Notes: generated from the sequence alone by a model not told the origin. Counted from the stretch's first letter, positions 42,778-50,554 are shown. The stretch is 50,554 nt of DNA from an uncultured Saprospiraceae bacterium (GCA_937921775.1 CAKZUK010000071.1:1-50554), one strand, 5' to 3'. Numbers and translations are program-made.

Positions 42778-45204
42778 TTACCTAAGTGTTTTTACATTAG
42801 TTCTTTTCTTCTTATTATTTCTTTTTTTATACTTATTCCCTGTTGTATTTTGAGTTTTTATAGTTACGTTCTTAGTCTTTTCTTTTTTGCTAAACCATCG
42901 TTTCCACTTTGGTACTTCTTCATTATAGTAACCATATCCATAATCACTTCCATAAGCATAAGCATAACCGTATCGACGTTTCTTGATACCGTTTAGTACA
43001 ATGGATAAGTTTGGAAGTTTTTTACTTGAATACAATTCGTCTGCGAGTGAAATTTGGCCTAGGCTAGTTAGCTTATAGCGCATAATAAAAATGGATGCAT
43101 CAATATGTTTGCTGAGTGCCAATGCATCTGATACCAATCCAACCGGAGCCGTATCTACTAAAATCATATCAAAATTCGCTCTTAAATAATCGAATAGTTC
43201 TTTAGTCCTATTTTTGTGAATTAAATCGGTTGGGTTTGGAGGTATTGGTCCACTTCCAATAAAATATAAGTTCTCAAAGCCATCGACTGTATTTATTAAT
43301 TTTGAAATTCTAGATTTAGGATTCATTAAAAAATTACTCACTCCTACTTCTGACTTTGCGCCACTGACGTAGCTTGCCAACTTTGGTTTCCGCAAATCGA
43401 AACTTACAAGGATTGTCTTTTTCCCCGCAAGAGCAAGGCTTGCCCCTAGATTGGACGCTATAAAAGTTTTACCATCTCCACTTACATTAGAGGTGAACAT
43501 GATCACCTGACTTTTAGCATCATTTGGTGTCATGAATTGGAGATTGCTTCTCAACAAATGGAAAGATTCAGCAATAGCTGACCGACTTCCATTTACAACA
43601 ACCAATTCCTTTTTATTAGATGCCAATCCAATGTTTCCTAAGAATGGAGTATCCGTGTACTCTTTAATATCTTTTTCATAATGAATCGTATCATCCAAAA
43701 ATTCAGATCCTACAATAAATACGAGAGGAAGTAACAAGCCTAATAGAATTCCAATGGTATAAATAAAATGATAGATGGGAGACACCAATCCTATGTTGGC
43801 TGGCGGATCTATAACTTTTAAGTTTATCGTTTGAGAAGCAATAGACAAACCTGCTTTTTCTCTATTTTCTAGCAGATACATGTAAAGTTCTTCCTTACTA
43901 TTTTTAAGTCTGGTGATGGTAACCAACTCTCGTTGTTGCTGTGGGATCGCGTTTAGGTTTGCGATAGCCGGAGCTAGCGTTGCGTTTAGGTTGCCTATTT
44001 TTTTGGAAATATCTGTCACCAATATATTGACACTTTCTCGAAGGCTACTTTTGATGGTTCCCAGTTGTTCATCCATCAGTTTGACAAAAGGGTTGCCCAA
44101 GTCTGCAGAAAGCAACAATTCTTCACGGTCCACTATCAGCTTGTTATATTGAGCAACTAATGAGTTCACCATTTCACCACCGGCTTCTGAAGGAACAGTT
44201 AGGAAGGAGAACTCATTCTCTTTTTTATTAATAAAGCTTAATAAATCTGTCAGAAAATCTCTCCGACTGCTTAGCTCTGCGATTCCAAGGTTAGATGATT
44301 CTATTTCCATGCTATATTTAGCGGCAATATTCTCAATACCCAAAGGCGCGTGAATTCTATTCTGATAAGATTCAACATTTCGCTCTGCTCTAAATAACTC
44401 CTCCGTGATAAAAGACAACCTTTCATCAATAAACGAAAGTGACTTTCTAGCTGATTCGTTTTTTTCTTCTACGATTGATGCTCCATAATACTCAATAAGT
44501 TTTTCAATCAAATCAATACCCTTTTGCGGAACAGCCTCTACCAGTAAAAAGTTTAATATCTTAGTTCTTCCAATCGGATAAATAGCGAGCTCCTGAGAGT
44601 AATACTCGGCTACTTCGTCTGGTCTTAAAAAGTAGACTTTAAGGTTTTTCTCAAATTTATTTTCTCGATTTACAATATAGTCTATCCCATCTAGTGTAAA
44701 GATGTTGCCGTAGCTTTTGGACAAGGTATCTTTGGCAGGATTAGTCAGTATCAAGTAAAAATTAGTTGAATCCAAAGGAGCAATATGCAGGGACCTCCCT
44801 TCAGCCAATTCTTTATTGCCAACTACCGCAGCTTTCACAGGGCTTTTGTCGTACAACTCGGTTTCTTTAAATTTACCAACACTAAAGTAGGTAACATCCA
44901 ATTTTAAATTTTCCACTACCTTTTTCATCAAAGGGCTTGCTTTTAAAGTGAATATTTCATCTTCTAGATTAATACTTTCATTAAAGCCCATATCTTGAAC
45001 AATGGCTTTACGCCCAATATTTTCTTCTTCTTCTTTGATTTTAAGGCTAGCTTCAATTTCATACAACTCGGTTTGGAATTCGAGAAACAATTCAGCTCCC
45101 CAGTAACCTAAGCCAGCAAGTAAGACAAACCAGTACCAGTTTTTCAGTAATCTTTTGGCGAGATCCGCTGGTCGAATCGTTATGAAGTTTATTTCTTTTT
45201 TCAT
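42778..45204 (-). CDS. wzc: Wzc-like tyrosine autokinase / chain-length regulator
   Basis: 808 residues. The Wzz-type domain has a first membrane helix near 25-40, a long coiled-coil periplasmic part (about 250-460) and a second helix near 480-505. The BY-kinase domain follows with Walker A SNVSGDGKT (572-580), Walker A' ILVSFDLRKPKL and Walker B MILVDTAPVGL. The tail has a Tyr cluster (RRYGYAYAYGSDYGYGYY), the autophosphorylation sites, and ends in a Lys-rich stretch. The partner phosphatase and Wza-like gene are adjacent. I chose ATG (MKKEINFITIRP); the longer frame starts with TTG and adds 14 residues. A hairpin lies 42 bp upstream. Confidence 0.93.
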   Translation of the reverse strand: MKKEINFITIRPADLAKRLLKNWYWFVLLAGLGYWGAELFLEFQTELYEIEASLKIKEEEENIGRKAIVQDMGFNESINLEDEIFTLKASPLMKKVVENLKLDVTYFSVGKFKETELYDKSPVKAAVVGNKELAEGRSLHIAPLDSTNFYLILTNPAKDTLSKSYGNIFTLDGIDYIVNRENKFEKNLKVYFLRPDEVAEYYSQELAIYPIGRTKILNFLLVEAVPQKGIDLIEKLIEYYGASIVEEKNESARKSLSFIDERLSFITEELFRAERNVESYQNRIHAPLGIENIAAKYSMEIESSNLGIAELSSRRDFLTDLLSFINKKENEFSFLTVPSEAGGEMVNSLVAQYNKLIVDREELLLSADLGNPFVKLMDEQLGTIKSSLRESVNILVTDISKKIGNLNATLAPAIANLNAIPQQQRELVTITRLKNSKEELYMYLLENREKAGLSIASQTINLKVIDPPANIGLVSPIYHFIYTIGILLGLLLPLVFIVGSEFLDDTIHYEKDIKEYTDTPFLGNIGLASNKKELVVVNGSRSAIAESFHLLRSNLQFMTPNDAKSQVIMFTSNVSGDGKTFIASNLGASLALAGKKTILVSFDLRKPKLASYVSGAKSEVGVSNFLMNPKSRISKLINTVDGFENLYFIGSGPIPPNPTDLIHKNRTKELFDYLRANFDMILVDTAPVGLVSDALALSKHIDASIFIMRYKLTSLGQISLADELYSSKKLPNLSIVLNGIKKRRYGYAYAYGSDYGYGYYNEEVPKWKRWFSKKEKTKNVTIKTQNTTGNKYKKRNNKKKRTNVKTLR

Positions 45205-45245
45205 GGGAGTATTATTAAAATAGTCCACTTTGGGGAATAACGACA

Positions 45246-45268
45246 AGCCCTTACTTAGAGTAAAGGCT
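45246..45268. promoter_or_regulatory. Hairpin in wzc leader
   Basis: Arms AGCCCTTACT and AGTAAAGGCT (one mismatch) with a 3-base loop form a stem 42 bp before the wzc start, inside a 258-bp gap following the Wza-like gene. A smaller GCTCT/AGAGC hairpin is at 45348-45364. The stem could attenuate or stabilise transcript entry into wzc. There is no following U-run, so it is not a clear terminator. Confidence 0.4.
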
Positions 45269-45462
45269 GCTTGTTATTGATAACAGTAAGGACAATGAGG
45301 AAATTTTTTCTATTTCTTTATATCAATAAAAGGGTATATAAAGATTCGCTCTGAGAGTGAGAGCATGAGGAACTTATTCAATAGAAAAATTAAATTAAAA
45401 TGGGCTAATAGATAAAATTATTGCGTTATTAAAGTTTAGTAAGCAGGTGTTCAAAATTGTGT

Positions 45463-46242
45463 TTACAATCTAGTTAACGTTAAGATCAGCGTTGCAGTTG
45501 TAACAAAAATAGTTGCAAAATTTATTGTCTTGCTTATACGTTCTTGATTTTCATCGGATGTTTTATATTTAACTGGCTCCAGATAAATAATATCATTATT
45601 TTGCAGATTAAAATAGGGCGAATTAAAAATGCTAACATCTGTTATATCCAAACGAGCAAAGGCTCTTTCATCCCCTTGTTCACGAATGATTAATACATTT
45701 TTTCGATCACCATAAATGGAGATATCTCCAGCCATTGCAAGTGCTTCAATGATATTCAGTCTATTGTTAGGTATATCTAAAATACCACTCCCCGCTTCTC
45801 CTAATATGGTAACATTGAAGTTTACCATTCGAACATCTACAACCGGATCTTTAACGTATCCTTCTTTTAGACGCTCCTCTACCTCCTGTTCTATAGCCTT
45901 TTGGGTCAAGCCCTGCACGCGAATAGTTCCCAATACAGGAAAGTTAATCTCACCTTCTTCATTCACCAAATATTCAGGCGCAGATGTTATTGTTTCCTCT
46001 GTTTCAGTGGTACCGGCAGTTCTATTATTAAAAGGAATCGAAGCTCTGGGGTCAAAACTGTAAACACTAATTGATAAAATATCTCCGTAGTTGATTACTG
46101 GTGAAGTGTATCTTAATACTTTGTAAATGGATGAATCTTGGTTGCTCTGTAGGTTTTGGAAGTAAATTAAATCTTGATGATTTCGACAAGAGCCAAAAAG
46201 TAAAGAGAAAAGCAACAATGAAAAAAATAAATAGCGATACAT
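45463..46242 (-). CDS. wza: Wza-like polysaccharide export lipoprotein
   Basis: 259 residues. The signal peptide LFFSLLLFSLLFGSC gives a lipoprotein with Cys20. The export domain runs YTSPVINYGDILSISVY to NEEGEINFPVLGTI, and VQGLTQKAIEQEVEERL is the usual poly_export segment. One SLBB-like domain follows (NVTILGEAGSGILDIPNN, then IIEALAMAGDIS). A C-terminal hydrophobic segment (TINFATIFVTTATLILTLTRL) is present, as in Bacteroidota OPX proteins. It is shorter than enteric Wza. The frame could start at a TTG further upstream, but the ATG before YRYLFF gives a normal signal peptide. Confidence 0.92.
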   Translation of the reverse strand: MYRYLFFSLLLFSLLFGSCRNHQDLIYFQNLQSNQDSSIYKVLRYTSPVINYGDILSISVYSFDPRASIPFNNRTAGTTETEETITSAPEYLVNEEGEINFPVLGTIRVQGLTQKAIEQEVEERLKEGYVKDPVVDVRMVNFNVTILGEAGSGILDIPNNRLNIIEALAMAGDISIYGDRKNVLIIREQGDERAFARLDITDVSIFNSPYFNLQNNDIIYLEPVKYKTSDENQERISKTINFATIFVTTATLILTLTRL

Positions 46243-46334
46243 AGTTTTCTGTTTTGGCAACTAAGAGACGGAACAAAATTGTTTTGATTCTACTGATTTA
46301 ACAAATACCCTAAGTAATTGACTTTTTATAAATT

Positions 46335-47141
46335 TCAAAGAAAGTCATTAAGCCAATACCGGTCTTTCATAATTGCCAGTCTGGGATCTGTGTATAATTT
46401 CTCTAAGGCTCTTAGTTGATGCTGATTATGCACATCCGTTCCGAGAGCGTGAATCCATTGTTTTTCTAATAATGTAAAAGCTCTTTTTTCTACCGGTTTG
46501 CCATAGTAACCAGCCAAAGACAACAAATTCAGTTGAAACTGACAACCAAAGTCTAATAATTTTTGGTAGTCAGCACTTGTCAAGTAAATATATCTTTCGG
46601 GATGAGCCAAAATAGGTTTGTAGCCATGAACCTGCATTGCAAAAAAGTACTCAAAAAGATTAGGAGGCATCGCAACAAAAGGCATTTCAACTAAAATATA
46701 ATTGTCTGAAATAGCTAATAGGGCTCCCTTTTCTAACAAGTCCATAAAGTGCTCATCCAAAAAATACTCCGCTGCCAAATCAATTTCTATATCAATATCA
46801 TTAAGTAGAATTGCTTCTCTCAATTTGATAAAAGCATCAAGTAAGCCTTCCTTTGTGTTTGGATAATATTGATGATAAATGTGTGAAGTCGCTGTCAAAT
46901 GATTAATCCCAAGACTATTCAATCCCCGAATGAGAGCTAGAGATTCTTCCATCGTTTGAGGGCCATCATCTACACCTGGAATAAGATGCGCATGAATATC
47001 TCTCCCTAAAGAAAATTTAAAATCTTTATTGGCTTTCTTTTTATTAAGTTTAAAAAAATCTAATAACATATCGAACGCGATTTTGAAGTTGTTAAAATTT
47101 ATCGCCTGAAGGCGGACATCTGTTATGGGGAACAACTTCAT
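46335..47141 (-). CDS. CpsB/CapC-type PHP-family tyrosine-protein phosphatase
   Basis: 268 residues. The PHP metal-binding motifs are RDIHAHLIPGVDDG (H50, H52), LVEMPF, AHPERYIYL and ALGTDVHN. This family dephosphorylates BY-kinases such as Wzc, which lies two genes downstream. The reading frame could start at this ATG, which has an AGGGAGG some 14 bases upstream, or at an internal ATG 72 bases later (47069) giving MLLDFFKLNKK, which resembles the usual family start. The longer version is reported. A 92-bp gap separates it from the Wza-like gene. Confidence 0.9.
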   Translation of the reverse strand: MKLFPITDVRLQAINFNNFKIAFDMLLDFFKLNKKKANKDFKFSLGRDIHAHLIPGVDDGPQTMEESLALIRGLNSLGINHLTATSHIYHQYYPNTKEGLLDAFIKLREAILLNDIDIEIDLAAEYFLDEHFMDLLEKGALLAISDNYILVEMPFVAMPPNLFEYFFAMQVHGYKPILAHPERYIYLTSADYQKLLDFGCQFQLNLLSLAGYYGKPVEKRAFTLLEKQWIHALGTDVHNQHQLRALEKLYTDPRLAIMKDRYWLNDFL

Positions 47142-47167
47142 TATAAACTATAAGACCTCCCTAACTT

Positions 47168-48322
47168 TTAAAGCCTAATTTTCAATTTCCGGGGAGTCGA
47201 AGTCATCCCTGTTTTACGATTAATAGAAATGGTCTCCGACTTTCCATAATTATCTTTCAACAATTGCTTTTCCTGAGCCATATCGATATCATAATTTTTC
47301 TTAAATTGATTAATTAAGAAAGATAATCCTATTGCCAATCCGAAAAGTGCAAAAAACTGAATTTCAAGAATAACTCCTTGTAATAAACATGCAGAAAGAA
47401 TGAAGGCAATATTTACGCCCATCAATATTGCAGTAGCTTTCATATGACTAAAGTCCATATCAATCAGCATATGATGAAGGTGCGAACGGTCAGGATGAAA
47501 TGGAGACTTACCTTTATAAATTCGAAGAAAGAATACTCGAATCGTATCAAATAAAGGAAGAATCAAAACTGAACAAACAACAATGGGTGCATTATTAAAA
47601 ACAAATGCGTTGCCAGTTACAAAAGGTTGATATCCCCAAAATTGGACACCGAGCACTGCTGCCACCAAACCGATCAATAGAGATCCAGTGTCTCCTAAAA
47701 ATATTTTAGCTGGAGTGATATTATAAAATAGAAATGCAAACATAGCTCCTATCAAAGTAAAGGCAATCAGTGTTTCTTCTTGTAAGCCAACAGAATAAAA
47801 CCAACTACCGAAAAAGGAGGCTGTGATTAAAGCAACTCCTGCTGCCAAACCATTGATGCCATCTATTAGATTGTAGCCATTTACAATTGTCAGCATAAAA
47901 ATAAGTGTAAAAATATAAGTCAGAAAAACTGGAATTTCTTCGATCCCAAAAAGGCCAAAGAAGGAATCGATTCTAACATCTGCAAAATGAATCAACATTA
48001 GAATGGCTACCATCTGACCTAAAATTTTTCGCAGAGGAGATAAGGTAACTATATCATCCTTCAAGCCCATTACCGTAACAATCAAGGTTCCACAAAGCAG
48101 ATATTTGGACAATACAGATATTTCATCAGCCCAGAAAAACACAGTCAGCATTATTCCTACAAATACAGCAAACCCTCCTAGAGAAGGGGTACTCTTTTTG
48201 TGTGAGCTTCGCTGATTAGGTTGATCACATAAATTCTTTTCCAAACCAATCTTAATAATAGAAGGGAGGATAAAGAACACAATAATGAATGCAGTGATAG
48301 TAGCGGCGATTATTAAATTCAT
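47168..48322 (-). CDS. WecA/MraY-family glycosyl-1-phosphate transferase
   Basis: 384 residues with about eleven membrane helices. Conserved motifs: early DQPNQRSSHKKSTPSLGG, GLKDD (Asp89-90, Mg/substrate), NLIDGINGLAAG, KIFLGDTGSLLIGL and HPDRSHLHHMLID, the last being the WecA-type carbohydrate-recognition loop. The family attaches a HexNAc-1-phosphate (usually GlcNAc) to undecaprenyl phosphate to start glycan synthesis. ATG start, 39 bp after the UpxY-like gene. The sugar is likely GlcNAc or a relative, but this cannot be confirmed here. Confidence 0.92.
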   Translation of the reverse strand: MNLIIAATITAFIIVFFILPSIIKIGLEKNLCDQPNQRSSHKKSTPSLGGFAVFVGIMLTVFFWADEISVLSKYLLCGTLIVTVMGLKDDIVTLSPLRKILGQMVAILMLIHFADVRIDSFFGLFGIEEIPVFLTYIFTLIFMLTIVNGYNLIDGINGLAAGVALITASFFGSWFYSVGLQEETLIAFTLIGAMFAFLFYNITPAKIFLGDTGSLLIGLVAAVLGVQFWGYQPFVTGNAFVFNNAPIVVCSVLILPLFDTIRVFFLRIYKGKSPFHPDRSHLHHMLIDMDFSHMKATAILMGVNIAFILSACLLQGVILEIQFFALFGLAIGLSFLINQFKKNYDIDMAQEKQLLKDNYGKSETISINRKTGMTSTPRKLKIRL

Positions 48323-48361
48323 GAGTGGGTGTAAGTTTTCGGGGTCTGTTATTGAAATTCG

Positions 48362-48931
48362 TTACATCGATGCTTGTAGAGAAAGATCCTGATCAGGATT
48401 TGAAATCTTTTTTACTATGCTTACAGGTACTTCCATATTTAGAGCAAAACCAAGTGTATTTAGCTTTACAGATATGTTTTTCTTTCCTTGTATTTCGAGT
48501 AGAATACCTTTCACTCCTGAAAGCGGGCCAGAAATTATTTCCACCCAATTTCCTTTTTCAAGATGGCTTGTATTGTTGGCCAGTTTTACATCATTATTTC
48601 CGACAAACCGCTTAAGTGTATTGATTTCTTCCTCAGGGATAGATATCAAATTGTTAGCAATTTTCAAAAAATATTGAACATGTAGTGTCTCCAAAACTTT
48701 GACGTATTCCTTGTTCGTAATTTTTACAAAAACATAGTTGGGAATAAGTGGAATCCCTACAGTTCTCTTCTTTGTAGAGCCTGGTTTGGGATAGAAACTT
48801 AGTGGCAGATAAGCCTGAATTTTCTTTCGAAGTAAATGATTATATGCTAATTTTTCACAGCGATACTTGGAGTAAATGGCGAACCATTTATATTCCGAAG
48901 CTGAAAGGTGGTTTTCAAAATTGACTCTCAT
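48362..48931 (-). CDS. NusG/UpxY-family transcription antiterminator
   Basis: 189 residues. The N-terminal NGN domain reads KWFAIYSKYRCEKLAYNHL and PLIPNYVFVKI, and the C-terminal KOW domain LEKGNWVEIISGPLSGVKG. Its divergence from housekeeping NusG and its place as first gene of a capsule-type locus match UpxY of Bacteroides, which binds elongating polymerase in the leader and prevents premature termination in its own operon. It is therefore probably needed for transcription of this roughly 48-kb locus. It is preceded by a long AT-rich leader with several inverted repeats. ATG start. Confidence 0.9.
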   Translation of the reverse strand: MRVNFENHLSASEYKWFAIYSKYRCEKLAYNHLLRKKIQAYLPLSFYPKPGSTKKRTVGIPLIPNYVFVKITNKEYVKVLETLHVQYFLKIANNLISIPEEEINTLKRFVGNNDVKLANNTSHLEKGNWVEIISGPLSGVKGILLEIQGKKNISVKLNTLGFALNMEVPVSIVKKISNPDQDLSLQASM

Positions 48932-49238
48932 AATGTTTCTAATAATTGGGGTTTAAAAGCTATACTTTATTTTTCAATAATCCATCTCATATCAAAAGAT
49001 TGAGCCTCTTTTGGATGGATCGTATTTTTACATAACACTGATTCTACATCCCTGAAAAATCTAACTTTAAATTTAATTGAAACTATGTAATATAAATGTA
49101 AGTGCTTATTTACTGACATTTATTTTTGTTAATCTTTTTGGCTAAAAAATTAACCGCAACTTAGTACGATATTTATTTTTGGACAGGCTTCGCCCTTTTC
49201 AAGAAAAATGCTTGATTCCAAAAAAACACTACAATAAC

Positions 49239-49265
49239 TTTTCTAAGTTAAGTTAACTTAGAAAA
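49239..49265. promoter_or_regulatory. 27-bp perfect inverted repeat
   Basis: TTTTCTAAGTTAA and its exact reverse complement are separated by a single G. It lies about 310 bp before the antiterminator gene. It could be an operator for a dimeric regulator or an AU-rich hairpin or terminator in the leader. Confidence 0.5.
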
Positions 49266-49343
49266 AAATTTACCAGTGTAACGAATACACTCGAATGGGT
49301 AGAAAACGAATTCTACTCATTTAATAGCGGATACAAACTTGTA

Positions 49344-49377
49344 CCTTAAACTTTAAGGCAGCGGCTATAAATAGCCG
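49344..49377. promoter_or_regulatory. Two adjacent leader hairpins
   Basis: CCTTAAA C TTTAAGG and, three bases later, CGGCTAT AA ATAGCCG are both perfect inverted repeats. The second is GC-rich for this region. Tandem hairpins ahead of an UpxY-type gene are candidate pause or antitermination elements. Confidence 0.45.
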
Positions 49378-49403
49378 ACACCTTCTAACTAGATTTGATC
49401 AAC

Positions 49404-49434
49404 GATTTTTAAAATTTTACAATTTTAAAAAATC
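49404..49434. promoter_or_regulatory. AU-rich leader hairpin
   Basis: GATTTTTAAAATT pairs with AATTTTAAAAAATC across a TTAC loop with one bulged base. It is followed by a TTATCA/TGATAA pair at 49448-49464. Weak on its own because the composition is very AT-rich. Confidence 0.3.
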
Positions 49435-49524
49435 TGAATTGAGACCTTTATCATATTCTGATAAGATCTTTATTTGGGTGAGAAGTAATTCGAAAGGAAT
49501 ACACTTCCATTTGGTTTCTTATGT

Positions 49525-49555
49525 CAAAACTATAACTATTTTTTTATAAATAAAA
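49525..49555 (-). promoter_or_regulatory. Possible Bacteroidota-type promoter for the locus
   Basis: On the minus strand TAGTTTTG matches the Bacteroidota -7 consensus TANNTTTG, with TTTT instead of TTTG 19 bases upstream as an imperfect -33 element. It would give a leader of nearly 600 bases spanning the inverted repeats. Only a pattern match. Confidence 0.25.
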
Positions 49556-50268
49556 ATTCGTTTCACAATTCCTAAAAAAAAACATCTCAATTATTGATGA
49601 TTATATCATATTTTTAAGCACGAGCAAAAAATAAATAACATAATAAATACAAATCTGCAATAAAAAATTTTAAACTTAAACAATGAAGTCGACTTAATAT
49701 TTCATGAGTGATTCTTGCTATTTTAATTTTTTATAAATTCATTTATCCCCTAAACCTCACTAGCTTATAAATAAAAATTAGACGTATACATAAAACCAAA
49801 TTAGCTTAATTTGCCCTTCTTAATAATAAGATAAGCGCTCATATCTTTTATCGCCTAACATATTCTGCCTAATTCATATCAGGAAGCCAGTTCCCAATTT
49901 ATTTAAATACAATTAAATTACAATTGTCATTTTTTTTTAAACATTTTTTTTATCAAGTCACATAAATTAATATTCTACTTTTTTTTTATTCGTTTAAAAT
50001 ATTATGCCCCTCTAATCGACTTGTTTTAAAGATTAAAGCTAGATATTGAAGTATTCAATAGGCAAATCAATGACTTCTAATAAGCTCTCCCCTAGCCTTG
50101 CCTTCTATACTTCTAGATATGTATTTGTGGCTTTTGTTGTAGGTGCCGGTGTTATGAACCTATGAAATCTACAATAACTTCAAACAAATCCTATACTACA
50201 ATTTACTAAAAGAGACCGTTCTGCATAAATAAAAAATAGAAGCTATGTGATATTGCTTGTTCAGCACT

Positions 50269-50291
50269 AGGAAGGAAGGAAGGAAGGAAGG
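50269..50291. repeat. AGGA tetranucleotide repeat
   Basis: Five AGGA units followed by AGG in an unbroken run in noncoding sequence. It is a simple sequence repeat of the kind prone to slippage; no gene start is close enough to suggest a phase switch. Confidence 0.8.
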
Positions 50292-50413
50292 GCAGACAAT
50301 TCATAAAAAGATTATTGATACTCCTGGAAGGCGCGGTCCTGTGTTCTTCAGACCTTCAATGTCTATTGCCTTCAAAGCTTTTTCGACGAAATCCAATCAA
50401 TCATATTGAACAA

Positions 50414-50454
50414 AAAAATAACCTTGACCAGCATTGCCGACCAAGGTTATTTTT
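50414..50454. terminator. Bidirectional terminator-like hairpin
   Basis: A perfect 13-bp stem AAAAATAACCTTG / CAAGGTTATTTTT with a 15-base loop. U-rich runs follow the GC-containing stem on both strands. It lies about 30 bp after the stop codon of the partial minus-strand gene at the right edge, so it is best read as that gene's terminator, separating it from the polysaccharide locus. Confidence 0.7.
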
Positions 50455-50473
50455 AATAAAATTTAACTAGCTA

Positions 50474-50486
50474 TAAGTAAGTGCTT
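50474..50486. repeat. TAAGTAAGTGCTT motif, copy 3
   Basis: Same 13-base word as at 9843 and 30636; here it overlaps the stop codon of the partial gene at the right edge. Confidence 0.4.
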
Positions 50487-50554
50487 AAAGCTGTACGTTA
50501 AGAGATAAGTTGAATAATCTTCCTAACTGGCTAAAGTGGTAACCATCATATGTC
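50485..50554 (-). CDS. C-terminal fragment of a gene entering from the right
   Basis: One minus-strand frame is open from the window edge for 22 codons and ends in TAA. Its last residues read GRLFNLSLNVQL. The alternating hydrophobic pattern ending in Leu would suit a last beta-strand of an outer-membrane protein, but this is too short to assign. The strong hairpin just downstream supports a real gene end. The other two frames on this strand hit stops. Confidence 0.4.
   Translation of the reverse strand, partial: TYDGYHFSQLGRLFNLSLNVQL

Larger units (their letters stand above)
48932..50413. other. AT-rich gene-free region with many inverted repeats
   Basis: About 1.5 kb without a convincing gene, visibly more AT-rich than the coding regions. 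It holds the leader of the locus, a series of inverted repeats at 49239-49265, 49344-49358, 49362-49377, 49404-49434 and 49448-49464, and a CAAATTA/TAATTTG pair at 49797-49813. It also has a copy of TAAGTGCTT (49099) and a run of AGGA units at 50269-50291. Between about 50050 and 50400 the minus strand has two short stop-bounded reading frames of about 31 codons that look coding-like but have no recognised relatives. No RNA gene was recognised. Confidence 0.6.

Noticed and set aside
48932..49800. Invertible promoter of the Bacteroides capsule type
   Set aside because: I looked for a pair of separated inverted repeats flanking a promoter; only local hairpins were seen, and no invertase gene is in the window.
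1..50554. CRISPR arrays, tRNA/rRNA genes, insertion sequences, integrases
   Set aside because: No regularly spaced repeats, cloverleaf genes or transposase motifs were recognised on either strand.

Overview
The window looks like one large surface-polysaccharide (capsule or exopolysaccharide) locus from a member of the Bacteroidota. The reasons are the AT-rich sequence, weak or absent Shine-Dalgarno sites, a NusG/UpxY-type antiterminator heading the operon, a Wzc with a Tyr-rich tail, and Bacteroidota-style lipoproteins. The order or family cannot be fixed from sequence alone. 33 full-length genes were found, 32 on the minus strand. One glycosyltransferase (15165-16418) is on the plus strand. 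A C-terminal scrap of a further minus-strand gene enters at the right edge.

Layout in transcription order (right to left). 48932-50484 is AT-rich, apparently gene-free sequence with many inverted repeats; it probably holds the promoter and leader. 48931-38716 is the regulatory, initiation and export block: UpxY/NusG antiterminator, WecA/MraY-type glycosyl-1-phosphate transferase, CpsB-type PHP phosphatase, Wza-like lipoprotein, Wzc tyrosine autokinase, NDP-sugar epimerase, Wzm and Wzt ABC exporter, FkbM methyltransferase. 38689-27556 is an assembly and decoration block: four GT2, two GT4 and two tandem GT61 glycosyltransferases plus an MBOAT/SGNH O-acylation pair. 27434-22064 is a tightly overlapping five-gene cassette: UbiA-type DPPR synthase, DprE1, a GT-C glycosyltransferase, DprE2 and a HAD phosphatase. 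Together these look like a pathway to polyprenyl-phosphate-D-arabinofuranose and its use. 22004-18999 is a 1001-residue lipoprotein fusing cytochrome c, PA14 and a sugar-dehydrogenase-like propeller. 18971-165 is a second decoration block: more GT4 and GT61 enzymes, two AsnB-type amidotransferases, a polysaccharide deacetylase, a formyltransferase, a multipass membrane protein, an outer-membrane barrel candidate and an alkaline-phosphatase-superfamily enzyme.

How they probably work together: the WecA-like enzyme primes undecaprenyl phosphate and the cytosolic glycosyltransferases extend the glycan. FkbM may methylate (cap) it, and Wzm/Wzt with its C-terminal recognition domain carries it across the inner membrane. 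Wzc and Wza support passage through the periplasm and outer membrane. MBOAT/SGNH, the deacetylase, the formyltransferase and the AsnB enzymes add acyl, amine, formamide and amide groups. The D-arabinose cassette would supply a lipid-linked furanose donor to a periplasm-facing GT-C enzyme. That cassette inside a Bacteroidota polysaccharide locus is the most interesting content of the window. No CRISPR array, tRNA, rRNA, insertion sequence or integrase was recognised.
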